Positions 35,617 to 44,596 of a stretch of 64,000 nt of DNA are shown here, one piece after another. Origin of the DNA: Pseudomonadaceae bacterium SI-3 (lineage in GTDB: Bacteria > Pseudomonadota > Gammaproteobacteria > Pseudomonadales > Pseudomonadaceae); contig CP026511.1 of NCBI GenBank assembly GCA_004010935.1, positions 1,798,001 to 1,862,000 on the forward strand, in the 5' to 3' direction. The position numbers and the translations under genes are program-made. Position 1 is the stretch's first letter. Each line of letters opens with the position of its first letter. Under the pieces are notes generated by a model. It did not search any database and was not told where the DNA came from. It saw only the letters and a list, made by a program, of their open reading frames with translations.

Positions 35617-37389
35617 TTAAAGGCCTTGTTCGCTCAACCATAGATTGACCGCTGCCAGCTGCCACAATTTCGAGCCGCGTAGGGGCGTCAGTTGGCCCTC
35701 GGGGTCGTTGAACAGCTTGTCCAGCATTGCCGGGTTGTACAGCCCCCGATCCTGGCTCGGGTCCGTCAGCAGCTCGCGCACCCAGTTCAGCGTGTCACCC
35801 TGCAGGTGCTTGAGGCCCGGCACCGGGAAATAGCCCTTGGGGCGGTCAATGACCGCGGCCGGGATGACCTTGCGCGCGGCTTCCTTGAGCACATATTTGC
35901 CGCCATCGGGCAGCTTGTACTTCGCAGGTATTCGTGCGGAAAGCTCGGCCACGTTGTGATCGAGAAACGGCACCCGTGCCTCGAGGCCCCAGGCCATGGT
36001 CATGTTGTCGACGCGCTTGACCGGGTCGTCGACCAGCATCACCGTACTGTCGATTCGCAGGGCCTTGTCGACCGCCGCATCGGCGCCCGGCTGCGCGAAG
36101 TGCTGACGAACGAAATCACCGGAGAAGTCGCCCTTGACCCACTGCTGCTGCACGGTGTCGGCGTACTCCTCGAAGCTGCGGTCGCGGAAGGCGTTGAGAT
36201 AAGCCTCTACAGGGTCCTCGGCACCGTCCACCTGCGGATACCAGTGATAGCCAGCGAACAGCTCATCGGCACCTTGACCGCTCTGAACCACCTTGCAGTG
36301 CTTGGACACTTCCCGTGAGAGCAGGTAGAAGGCGATGCAGTCGTGACTGACCATCGGTTCGCTCATCGCGCGAAAGGCGGCAGGCAGCTGTTCGAGGATT
36401 TCTTTCTCCTGAATCCGCAGCTGGTGATGGCGCGTCCCGTAATGCTGTGCAATCAGATCCGAATACTTGAATTCGTCGCCACGCTCGCCACCGGCATCCT
36501 GAAAGCCGATGGAGAAGGTCTGCAAGTTATCCGCAGCGCCAGCTTCGCGAAGCAGGCCGACCAGTAAGCTGGAGTCGACGCCACCGGAAAGCAGAACGCC
36601 CACGTCGACCGCCGCGCGATGACGCAAGGCGACGGACTCGCGCAAGGTTGTCAGGGTGCGCTCCTGCCAGTCTTCGAAGCTGTAGCCTTGTTCCTCTTCT
36701 GACGCCCCGAACTCCAGCGTCCACCAGCGGTGTTGGCTGGTCTTGCCGCTGGCATCAACACGCATGAAGGTGCCGGGAGGCAGCTTCTCGATGCCCGCAA
36801 TCAGAGTGTCCGGTGCTGGCACCACGGCATGGAAGCTCATGTAGTGGTTTAGTGCCACCGGGTTCAGCACACCGGCAATGTCACCGCCCTTGAGCAACGC
36901 CGGGAGCGTCGAGGCGAAGCGCAGGCGCTCGCCAGTGCGTGACAGATAGAGCGGCTTGATGCCGAGACGATCACGGGCGATGAACAGTTCCTGTACGTCG
37001 CGCTGCCAGATGGCGAAGGCGAACATGCCGTTGAGGCGCGGCAATAAGGCTTCGCCCCAGGCATGAAAGCCCTTGAGCAACACTTCAGTGTCACCCTCGG
37101 AGAAGAAGCGATAGCCCAGTGCCTCGAGCTCGGCGCGCAACTCCGGATAGTTGTAGATGGCGCCGTTGAAAACCATCGACAAACCGAGTGCCGAATCGAC
37201 CATTGGCTGACCCGAGGCCTCGCACAGGTCCATGATTTTCAAGCGTCGGTGACCGAGCGCCAGAGGGCCTTGGCTGTTGAAGCCACAGGCGTCTGGGCCG
37301 CGAGCAGTCAGGGATTGAGTGATGCGTTCAACCGCGGCCAGATCGGCCGGTTGATTATCGAAGCGAAGTTCGCCAGCTATGCCGCACAT
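35617..37389 (-). CDS. asnO: N-acetylglutaminylglutamine amidotransferase (AsnB-like)
   Basis: Glutamine-dependent amidotransferase of 590 aa that amidates the terminal carboxyl of the dipeptide to give NAGGN. The class II glutaminase domain starts MCGIAGEL with the N-terminal nucleophile Cys2; RGPDACGF and MVFNGAIYNYPELRAELE follow. The asparagine synthetase-type domain has the PP-loop LLSGGVDSSLLVGLL and VVQSGQGADELFAGYHWY. It is the first gene of the cluster and is divergent from a MarR gene, with 220 bp between them, which should hold the osmoregulated promoter. Confidence 0.92.
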   Translation of the reverse strand: MCGIAGELRFDNQPADLAAVERITQSLTARGPDACGFNSQGPLALGHRRLKIMDLCEASGQPMVDSALGLSMVFNGAIYNYPELRAELEALGYRFFSEGDTEVLLKGFHAWGEALLPRLNGMFAFAIWQRDVQELFIARDRLGIKPLYLSRTGERLRFASTLPALLKGGDIAGVLNPVALNHYMSFHAVVPAPDTLIAGIEKLPPGTFMRVDASGKTSQHRWWTLEFGASEEEQGYSFEDWQERTLTTLRESVALRHRAAVDVGVLLSGGVDSSLLVGLLREAGAADNLQTFSIGFQDAGGERGDEFKYSDLIAQHYGTRHHQLRIQEKEILEQLPAAFRAMSEPMVSHDCIAFYLLSREVSKHCKVVQSGQGADELFAGYHWYPQVDGAEDPVEAYLNAFRDRSFEEYADTVQQQWVKGDFSGDFVRQHFAQPGADAAVDKALRIDSTVMLVDDPVKRVDNMTMAWGLEARVPFLDHNVAELSARIPAKYKLPDGGKYVLKEAARKVIPAAVIDRPKGYFPVPGLKHLQGDTLNWVRELLTDPSQDRGLYNPAMLDKLFNDPEGQLTPLRGSKLWQLAAVNLWLSEQGL

Positions 37390-37610
37390 AAGATCCTTAC
37401 CGGTGTTGCCGTTGGGGAGTGTGACTGATGCTCGGATCGCGAAGTTCAGGTTTTCAGACCAGCGTATAGCGCTCTGGCTCGCCGGCTGCAGTGATTATTC
37501 AGGTGCGTCCCGCACAGGCTGAATCGCGCCCTGCTGCGTCAGTCAGGTTTTACAGGGAAACAAAGGAAGTGCTTTCATGTCAAACCGTGATCCAGCTGAT
37601 TATGTTGTTT

Positions 37611-38084
37611 ATGAACGAAGAAAATATTCGAGCTGAAACTATCGAAAAGCCGGAGAGTAGGCTTGAACTGTCGCTGTTTCAGGCTCTGCGCCGGTTGCAG
37701 CAGGACGCCGAAATGCATGCCAAGCGGCTGGCACGTTACGGTGGACTGAGCCCGGTGCAGCTAATGATTCTGCAGGTGCTTGCGAGCGAGCGACAGCTCA
37801 CCGCCAGTGCGCTGAGCAAGCGCGTCAGCCTTACGCCTGCAACCCTGTCCGGGCAGCTCGACCGGCTCGCCGAGCGCGGACTGCTGTCGCGCCAGCGCGA
37901 TGATCAGGACCGCCGCCGCCAATGGTTGCTGTTGACTGACGAGGGTCGCGCACTGCAGCAACAGGCCCCGTCTTTGCTGCCGCCGGAGTTCGTTGCACGT
38001 TTCGCGGCGTTGCCGGAATGGGAACAGCACGGAATCACTGCGGCGCTGCTTCGCGCCGCCTCGATATGCGGTTCGAGGGAATAG
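37611..38084 (+). CDS. MarR-family transcriptional regulator
   Basis: Winged-helix regulator of 157 aa. The DNA-binding region is GGLSPVQLMILQVLASER, then SALSKRVSLTPATLSGQLDRL (helix-turn-helix) and the wing LSRQRDDQDRRRQWLLLTDEG, all typical of MarR. It is divergent from the NAGGN operon, so it probably controls that operon; this is inference from position. The start is uncertain: ATG at 37611 (or 37602) has no good ribosome site, while a good site at 37565-37570 serves an overlapping short frame. Confidence 0.85.
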   Translation: MNEENIRAETIEKPESRLELSLFQALRRLQQDAEMHAKRLARYGGLSPVQLMILQVLASERQLTASALSKRVSLTPATLSGQLDRLAERGLLSRQRDDQDRRRQWLLLTDEGRALQQQAPSLLPPEFVARFAALPEWEQHGITAALLRAASICGSRE

Positions 38085-38112
38085 TCAGCAGCCCGGCTGA
38101 GCCTGCCGTCTG

Positions 38113-38967
38113 CTATAGACGAAAGCCTTCGACAATATGCTCGGCCAGTGTTTCGCTGACTTGCGACTGACTACGTTCGTTGCGCAGCAGGACAATGCTG
38201 CTCAGGGGTAGCTCCGGCATGCCCTCTGCTTCGCCCAGCAATCGCATGTCGGCCGTGACCAGGCTCTGCAGCTGCGCGGTCACCGCGAGCCCGGCGTTAA
38301 CCACCGCCATCAGCGCTGAAAGGCTCGGGCTGGTATAGGCAACCCGGTAGGGAACGTCCAGGCTGTCGAGGGCATTGCAGGCCCAGGCCCGGCAGAAGCA
38401 ATCGGTATTGAACATGGCCAGTGGCATGGGCCGTTGTTCATGGGTGTTGAAGCCCGGGGCTTCGGCCCAGACGAAGCGTTCGCGGCGCAGTAACTGCCCG
38501 ATCTCGGTACCCGGCTCGCGGGTGACGATGGACAGATCCAGGTCGCGTCGCTGCAGCAACTGGTAAGACGGTTCGCAATGCACCTCCACCTGCACCAGCG
38601 GATAGGCCTGGGCGAAGCGCGACAGGATGCCCGGTAGGAAGCGCATCACATAGTCGTCCGGGGTGCCGATGCGCACCGAGCCGACCATGTGCGGCTCACG
38701 CAAGGTGGTCAGCACCTCGCCGTGCAGCTTCAGAATTCTTCGCGCATAACCAAGCAGGATCTGGCCCTCTGCGGTGAGCTTGACCTGGCGCCCGTCGCGC
38801 TCGAATACCGAACGTTGCAGTACGTCCTCTTCCAGCCGCTTCATCTGCATGCTGATTGCCGACTGCGTGCGATTGACGGCTTCCGCAGCACGGGTGAAGC
38901 CGCCGTGATCGGCAATTGCCACAAAGCTGCGCAGCAGCTCGGCATCGATACTCGGGTAGTTGGCCAT
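38113..38967 (-). CDS. LysR-family transcriptional regulator
   Basis: LTTR of 284 aa. The N-terminal helix-turn-helix is LLRSFVAIADHGGFTRAAE followed by VNRTQSAISMQMKRLEE, and the effector-binding domain follows from about residue 90. It is divergent from the DUF1127 gene by 95 bp, a standard arrangement for a LysR regulator that controls its neighbour. The ligand is unknown. Confidence 0.9.
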   Translation of the reverse strand: MANYPSIDAELLRSFVAIADHGGFTRAAEAVNRTQSAISMQMKRLEEDVLQRSVFERDGRQVKLTAEGQILLGYARRILKLHGEVLTTLREPHMVGSVRIGTPDDYVMRFLPGILSRFAQAYPLVQVEVHCEPSYQLLQRRDLDLSIVTREPGTEIGQLLRRERFVWAEAPGFNTHEQRPMPLAMFNTDCFCRAWACNALDSLDVPYRVAYTSPSLSALMAVVNAGLAVTAQLQSLVTADMRLLGEAEGMPELPLSSIVLLRNERSQSQVSETLAEHIVEGFRL

Positions 38968-39062
38968 TCATCAATCTCCGAGATGGACATCATCACAAAC
39001 ATTCGTTGGATTGATCATAAGCCCGGCGGGACACTGGCGCCATCCACTCGGAGGTGTACCCG

Positions 39063-39302
39063 ATGAAAAGCCATGCTGAGTTCGTTCATTCCTGCGCCCG
39101 GAGCGCAACGCCCCATTTCTCGCTCGGACGGTCGCTGCGAGCGGCCTGGCAGCAGTTCGGCCGCTGGCACGCGCTGTATCGCCAGCGCCAGCAACTGGCC
39201 TCGCTGAGTGACGAGATGCTCAAGGACATCGGTTTGAGCCGGGCCGATATCGAAACCGAAATCACCCGGCCATTTTGGGATGAGCCGTTTCGCCGAGGCT
39301 AA
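39063..39302 (+). CDS. DUF1127 small protein
   Basis: A 79-aa protein with a C-terminal DUF1127 (YjiS-like) domain: RQRQQLASLSDEMLKDIGLS, then RADIETEITRPFWDE. Proteins with this domain are small, arginine-rich and often stress- or phosphate/RNA-related; this one has no assigned role. GGAGG with an 8-nt spacer supports the ATG at 39063, three codons after an alternative GTG. It is divergent from the LysR gene that may regulate it. Confidence 0.88.
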   Translation: MKSHAEFVHSCARSATPHFSLGRSLRAAWQQFGRWHALYRQRQQLASLSDEMLKDIGLSRADIETEITRPFWDEPFRRG

Positions 39303-39354
39303 CCTTTGGCAGCTTGGTCACGAGGGTCGAATAGGCAAGCGCTCGATGAGACGC

Positions 39355-41328
39355 TCAGTCGATCCGTCGAATGAGCTTGCGCAGCAGGAAGCGATTGGGG
39401 TGGCAGGCTTCGGCGATGGCGCGCGGTACGGGCAGCGGTTCGTCATTCAGCCACGCGGCGAGCAGCTCGCCCGACAGTGGCGCGGTGATCAGGCCGCGCG
39501 AGCCGTGTGCGGTATTGACGTACAGCCCATCAAGCCAGGGACACGTCGTATCAGGCACTTGCCGAGCATCCTTCGCCAGCACGGCATAGGCTTCGGCGAA
39601 GCGTGCTGGATCGGCCAGCGCGCCGATGATGGGTAGGTAGTCAGGGCTGGTGCAGCGGAACGCGACGCGTCCATGCAGTTGGTCGATATCGACGGTGTCG
39701 GCCTCGAGGCGCTGATGCAGATCAGCGGAAATCTCCGCGAGCATCTCCAGGTTGGAGTGATGTTCCGCTGCGCTCGGAGCCGGGTCGGTTTCGGCGAAAT
39801 TGAAGCTCGCCCCCAACGTGTGCTGACCCTCACGGGGCGGGGCGACGTAGCCCTTGGCGCAGAGCACGGTGCGCAACGCGCTGCTTCGTTCGGTCACCGG
39901 CAGGGCGGTGATCTGTCCGCGGATTCGCTTGAGCGGCAGCCAGGCACTTTGGCTGAATTGCGCAACGTCGGCGGCGCCAGCCAGAATCACTACCGGCGCG
40001 TCGGCCAGCAGCTCATCGCCGATCAGCGCCTGCCACTGCTCGCCTGCGCGACGCAGCTCGACCGGGTGCTGGTGGCGAAGCAGCTCGATGGCGGGGTGCG
40101 TGATCAGCCAGCGACACAGCGCTGGCGGGTGCGCCCAACCCGCGTCCGGATAGAACAGCCCGCCATGGTCCAGCGTCACGCCCGCCAGCTGCTCAGCTTC
40201 CTCGCGCTGCACCGCGCGCAGCAGACTGGGCGGAAAGGCATCGGACAGTGCTGCTTGGCGGGCGTTTTCCTTGTGGTCGAAGGCAAGCTGCAGCACGCCA
40301 CAGGCATCCCAGTCCTGGCCTTGCTGCAGGTTCTGCAGCAACCGACGGGTGTAGCCAAAGCCGCTGGCGACAAGCTGCGAAAGCGCGGTGCCGTGCGCTG
40401 ACAGCTTCAGATAGAGCACACCCTGTGGATTGCCAGAACCCTCTCGGGCGACGTCGTCATGCCGCTCCAGCAGTGTCACCTGCCAGCCGCGCGCCGCCAG
40501 GCTGGCGGCGCTGGCGCAACCCGCCAGGCCTGCGCCGATGATCAATGCCTTGCGCTGCGTTGGTTGATGCGACGGGCGCGCGAACCACGGGCTCTCCAAG
40601 GTTTTTGGCGATGCGGCAAGGTGGCCCTGGAGGTTTTCCCACTTCTGGCCGAAGCCCGGTATCCGCTTGATCTCAAAGCCCGCCTCCTTGAGGGCTCGTC
40701 GCACACTGCCGGCGCTGCTGAAGGTCGCCAGCGTGGCACCCGGGGCGGACAGCCGCGCCACTTGCTCAAATAGCTCGGGCTGCCACATGTCCGGGTTCTT
40801 CGGCGGTGCGAAACCATCTAGAAACCAGGCGTCTACCTGGGCATCCAGTTCTTTCAGTTGCTCGAGTGCATCGCCTACCAATAGCGTCAGCGTCACCTGG
40901 CCGAAACGAAACTGCTGGAATCCCGGATTGATCGCCACATACTGGTCCAGCAACTGGCGCGCCTGCAGCTGCAGCTCGGGCCACAACGTCAGCGCGCGAC
41001 CCAGGTCGTCGCGCGTGAGTGGATGCTTTTCAACACTGACGAAGTGCAGGGCGCTATTGGCAGGCGCAGTGCGCTCGAACAGCGCCCAGGCGCAAAGGAA
41101 ACTGAGGCCAGTACCAAAGCCCGTTTCGCCAATCACCAGGCGTTCCCCTGCCTGAAGAGCGGCGAAACGTTCGGCCAATCGGTTGGGTTGCAGAAATACG
41201 TGGGTGGTTTCGGCCATGCCTGAGCCACGAGAAAAATATACATCACCATAGCGCCGCGATTGCGGTTGACCGTTCTCGTCCCAGTCGAGCTCGGCATGTT
41301 GAAAACCGGGTGGGATCGCGGCGGACAT
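39355..41328 (-). CDS. mnmC: Bifunctional tRNA wobble uridine enzyme MnmC
   Basis: Fused enzyme of 657 aa that completes mnm5s2U34 in tRNA. The N-terminal methyltransferase (MnmD, about residues 1-245) has VIGETGFGTGLSFL for SAM binding and VDAWFLDGFAPPKNPDMW. The C-terminal FAD-dependent oxidoreductase (MnmC(o), from about residue 265) begins KALIIGAGLAGCASAASLAA, the dinucleotide-binding GxGxxG. A late NTAHGSRGLITAPLSGELLA block is typical. Length matches Pseudomonas MnmC. Monocistronic. Confidence 0.94.
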   Translation of the reverse strand: MSAAIPPGFQHAELDWDENGQPQSRRYGDVYFSRGSGMAETTHVFLQPNRLAERFAALQAGERLVIGETGFGTGLSFLCAWALFERTAPANSALHFVSVEKHPLTRDDLGRALTLWPELQLQARQLLDQYVAINPGFQQFRFGQVTLTLLVGDALEQLKELDAQVDAWFLDGFAPPKNPDMWQPELFEQVARLSAPGATLATFSSAGSVRRALKEAGFEIKRIPGFGQKWENLQGHLAASPKTLESPWFARPSHQPTQRKALIIGAGLAGCASAASLAARGWQVTLLERHDDVAREGSGNPQGVLYLKLSAHGTALSQLVASGFGYTRRLLQNLQQGQDWDACGVLQLAFDHKENARQAALSDAFPPSLLRAVQREEAEQLAGVTLDHGGLFYPDAGWAHPPALCRWLITHPAIELLRHQHPVELRRAGEQWQALIGDELLADAPVVILAGAADVAQFSQSAWLPLKRIRGQITALPVTERSSALRTVLCAKGYVAPPREGQHTLGASFNFAETDPAPSAAEHHSNLEMLAEISADLHQRLEADTVDIDQLHGRVAFRCTSPDYLPIIGALADPARFAEAYAVLAKDARQVPDTTCPWLDGLYVNTAHGSRGLITAPLSGELLAAWLNDEPLPVPRAIAEACHPNRFLLRKLIRRID

Positions 41329-41511
41329 CGGCGTTTCCTGCGGAGAAAAATCGCGATTCTAGCAGCAGCGTGAAACCTGCTGCGGGCGCGCTTTGTCGCA
41401 TCGGTAAGCGCGCAGGCCAGCGCACCAAGCGCTAACAGGCGGAGCTGCATCAGTACTGCAGCTACCTTGGCCTGCTAGGGTTCATCACAGCATCCATTCC
41501 TGGAGTACACG

Positions 41512-42990
41512 ATGTTCGAGTCCGCAGAAATCGGCCACACCATCGACAAGGACACCTACAACAAAGAAGTGCCCGTTCTGCGTGAAGCATTGCTGCAAGC
41601 GCAGTACCGCCTCAAAGAGCAGACGCGGTTTCCAGTGCTCATCCTGATTAATGGCATCGAGGGTGCCGGAAAAGGCGAAACGATCAAGTTGCTCAGCGAG
41701 TGGATGGACCCGCGGCTAATCCGGGTCGACAGCTTCGATGTGCCGACCGATGAAGAACTCTCGCATCCGCCCGCCTGGCGCTACTGGCGTCGCCTGCCCC
41801 CGAAAGGACAGACCGGTATCTTTTTCGGTAACTGGTACAGCAAGTTGCTTGAGGACCGGGTTCATGGGCGCATCAAGAAAGCTGAGCTGGAGCTGGCCAT
41901 CGACCGTGCCCAGCGGTTCGAACGCATGCTCTGTGCTGAAGGCACGCTGATCTTCAAATTCTGGTTTCACCTGTCCAAGGACCGCATGCTGCAGCGCCTT
42001 GAGTCGCTAAAGGATGATCCGCTGCACAGCTGGCGCATCAGCCCGCTGGATTGGCAGCAGTCGAAAACCTACGACCGGTTCGTCAAGCACGGTGAATTGA
42101 TCCTGCGCCGCAGCAGCCGGGACTTTGCGCCCTGGTACGTCATCGAGGGCAGCGACGAACGATACCGAAGCCTGACCGCCGGCCGGTTGCTGCTCGAGGG
42201 GCTCAATGCTGCGCTGGACGCTGCGGACCAACCGCTCTCGCAGCCGCACACGGCGACGATCGAGCTGAAGCTCGATCAGGCGAGCCTGCTTGGCAGTCTC
42301 GATATGCAGCAATCGCTCAAGGACCATTACAAGCAACAGCTGGGGCATGAACAGGCAAGGCTGAGCCAGCTTCTGCGTGATCCGCGGTTGCGCAAGCGTG
42401 GGGTACTGGCCCTGTTCGAGGGCCACGACGCGGCGGGCAAGGGCAGCGCCATTCGCCGGGTCACGGGGGCGCTGGATCCGCGGCTGTATCGCACCATACA
42501 AATCGCCGCGCCCAGCGAAGACGAACTGGCGCAGCCATGGTTGTGGCGCTTCTGGCGCAACGTCCCGGCGCGCGGGCAGTTCATCATTTTCGATCGATCC
42601 TGGTACGGCCGCGTGCTGGTCGAGCGTGTCGAGGGCTTCTGCTCGCCAGACGAGTGGCTGCGGGCCTATTCCGAGATAAACGAGTTCGAGGAACAGCTGG
42701 TCGACGCAGGCGTGGTGGTGGTCAAGTTCTGGCTCTCGATCGACAAACAAACGCAGCTGGAGCGCTTCAAGGAGCGGGAAGATACGCCGCACAAACGCTT
42801 CAAGATCACCGAGGAAGACTGGCGCAATCGCGAAAAATGGGACGACTACAGCAATGCCGTGGCGGACATGGTCGATCGCACCAGCACCGAAATTGCGCCC
42901 TGGACGTTGGTTGAGGCCAACGACAAGCGCTTTGCCCGGGTCAAGGTATTGCGCACGCTCAACGACGCGCTGGAAGAAGCGATCAGCTGA
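41512..42990 (+). CDS. pap: Polyphosphate:AMP phosphotransferase (two-domain PPK2)
   Basis: Class II PPK2 enzyme of 492 aa that phosphorylates AMP to ADP with polyphosphate. Two tandem PPK2 domains are seen. The N-terminal one has the loop INGIEGAGKGETIKLL and DSFDVPTDEE; the C-terminal one has the better Walker A FEGHDAAGKGSAIRR, and DRSWYGRVLVERVEG as Walker B region. The first domain departs from the catalytic consensus more than the second, as in other two-domain members. The upstream mnmC is divergent. Confidence 0.9.
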   Translation: MFESAEIGHTIDKDTYNKEVPVLREALLQAQYRLKEQTRFPVLILINGIEGAGKGETIKLLSEWMDPRLIRVDSFDVPTDEELSHPPAWRYWRRLPPKGQTGIFFGNWYSKLLEDRVHGRIKKAELELAIDRAQRFERMLCAEGTLIFKFWFHLSKDRMLQRLESLKDDPLHSWRISPLDWQQSKTYDRFVKHGELILRRSSRDFAPWYVIEGSDERYRSLTAGRLLLEGLNAALDAADQPLSQPHTATIELKLDQASLLGSLDMQQSLKDHYKQQLGHEQARLSQLLRDPRLRKRGVLALFEGHDAAGKGSAIRRVTGALDPRLYRTIQIAAPSEDELAQPWLWRFWRNVPARGQFIIFDRSWYGRVLVERVEGFCSPDEWLRAYSEINEFEEQLVDAGVVVVKFWLSIDKQTQLERFKEREDTPHKRFKITEEDWRNREKWDDYSNAVADMVDRTSTEIAPWTLVEANDKRFARVKVLRTLNDALEEAIS

Positions 42991-43128
42991 GTTTCAAGGG
43001 ACGGCGGACAATGGCCAGCCATATCCCTGCTGAATGTTCGTCGCCTTTGGTGAAGGGCCGGAACTATGCTCGGTCAATCGTCAACAGGCCGGCCGCCGCA
43101 GCGGCCGCCCAACCATTCGAGGTATGCC

Positions 43129-44313
43129 ATGCGTGAAGTAGTGATCGTCGACAGCGTACGGACCGGCCTGGCCAAGTCCTTCCGCGGCAAGTTCAACATG
43201 ACCCGTCCTGACGACATGGCGGCTCATTGCGTCAACGCGCTGCTGTCGCGTAACGGGCTGGACCCTAAGCTGGTCGAGGACTGCATCGTCGGTGCCGGCT
43301 CCAACGAGGGCGCACAGGGCTACAACATCGGTCGTAACGTGGCGGTGCTGTCGAACCTGGGTATCCAGTGCGCGGGCATGACACTCAATCGCTTCTGCTC
43401 GTCCGGCTTGCAGTCCATTGCCATCGCGGCCAATCAGATCGCTTCCGGCTGCAGCGACATCATCGTTGCCGGTGGTGTCGAGTCGATCACCATGACGGCC
43501 AAGAGCCGCAACAGTGACAACCTCTTCAACCCGGTTTTGCAGGAGCGGGTGCCGGGTCTATATCACAGCATGGGCCAGACCGCCGAGCTGGTTGCGCGCC
43601 GCTACAACGTCACCCGTGAACAGCAGGACATCTACTCCCTGCAGAGCCAGCAGCGCACTGCACGAGCTCAGGCGGAAGGCCTGTTTGACGATGAGATCGT
43701 TCCGATGAACGTTCGCTACTTCACCGAGGACAAGAACACCGGTGAGCGCACCGAGCATGAAGGTGTGGTAGACCGTGACGACTGCAACCGCCCGGACACC
43801 ACACTGGAAAGCCTGTCGGGTCTCAAACCTGTGTTCGCCGATGATGGTTCGGTGACCGCGGGCAATGCCTCGCAGCTCTCCGATGGCGCCTCGATGACAT
43901 TGGTCATGAGCCTGGACAAGGCGCTTGAGCTCGGCCTCAAGCCGCGTGCCTTCTTCCGCGGCTTTACCGTGGCCGGTTGCGAGCCTGAGGAGATGGGCAT
44001 TGGCCCGGTGTTCTCGGTGCCACGCCTGCTCAAGGCGCGCGGTCTGCAGGTCAGCGACATCGACCTGTGGGAGCTCAACGAGGCCTTCGCCTCGCAGTGC
44101 CTGTACTGCCGCGATACGCTGGAGATCGACAATGAGAAGTTCAACGTCAATGGCGGCTCGATTTCCATCGGCCACCCATTCGGCATGACCGGCTCGCGTA
44201 CCGCGGGCCATCTGGTTCGCGAGCTGCAACGCCGGAATCTGCGTTACGGGGTTGTGACCATGTGCGTTGGTGGCGGCATGGGTGCGTCTGGGCTGTTCGA
44301 AGCGGTGCGCTGA
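43129..44313 (+). CDS. Acetyl-CoA C-acyltransferase (thiolase)
   Basis: Thiolase of 394 aa that probably catalyses the last step of fatty-acid beta-oxidation. The acyl-accepting Cys is in LNRFCSSGLQSI, the catalytic His in SIGHPFGMTG and the second Cys in VTMCVGGGMGASGLFE, all in the expected order. GAGG stands 6 nt before the ATG at 43129, so the longer frame from 43066 is not used. It stands alone, without an FadB partner, and is followed by a strong terminator. It could act in other acyl-CoA pathways. Confidence 0.9.
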   Translation: MREVVIVDSVRTGLAKSFRGKFNMTRPDDMAAHCVNALLSRNGLDPKLVEDCIVGAGSNEGAQGYNIGRNVAVLSNLGIQCAGMTLNRFCSSGLQSIAIAANQIASGCSDIIVAGGVESITMTAKSRNSDNLFNPVLQERVPGLYHSMGQTAELVARRYNVTREQQDIYSLQSQQRTARAQAEGLFDDEIVPMNVRYFTEDKNTGERTEHEGVVDRDDCNRPDTTLESLSGLKPVFADDGSVTAGNASQLSDGASMTLVMSLDKALELGLKPRAFFRGFTVAGCEPEEMGIGPVFSVPRLLKARGLQVSDIDLWELNEAFASQCLYCRDTLEIDNEKFNVNGGSISIGHPFGMTGSRTAGHLVRELQRRNLRYGVVTMCVGGGMGASGLFEAVR

Positions 44314-44340
44314 TCAGTCGTCGCAGGGACGACTAAAAGA

Positions 44341-44367
44341 AACCCGCGCCAGATGGCGCGGGTTTTT
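44341..44367 (+). terminator. Terminator of the thiolase gene
   Basis: Stem AACCCGCGCC-AGAT-GGCGCGGGTT followed by TTTC, 27 bp past the thiolase stop; strong Rho-independent terminator. Confidence 0.9.
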
Positions 44368-44510
44368 CATGCCTGATCACTATTTGGTCGCTCCTTGGCT
44401 GGGCTTCAGCTCGTGCGCCAGGTTATCCGGTCTGCGTCTGGCTCCAGGCTAGCGATGCAAAGGTGCAACATGTGCCAGAGACGACTGAGTTGCTCTGCGG
44501 TGAAGTTTCC

Positions 44511-44569
44511 GGTGGGCTGAAGCCCACCCTACGACGTAACTTGGCCTGTAGGGTGGGCTTCAGCCCACC
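44511..44569. repeat. REP-like inverted repeat
   Basis: Two perfect 22-nt inverted arms, GGTGGGCTGAAGCCCACC plus CCTAC-side bases (44511-44532) and their exact complement (44548-44569), separated by 15 nt. Each arm is itself nearly palindromic around GCT-GA-AGC. The GGTGGGCTTCAGCCCACC-type unit resembles REP elements widespread in pseudomonads, which are mobilised by TnpA-REP (RAYT) transposases. It lies between convergent thiolase and fumC genes, a standard site for REPs. Only this pair was found in the window. Confidence 0.8.
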
Positions 44570-44596
44570 ACCCCGCGGCTAGGTTGCTACCTCAGC

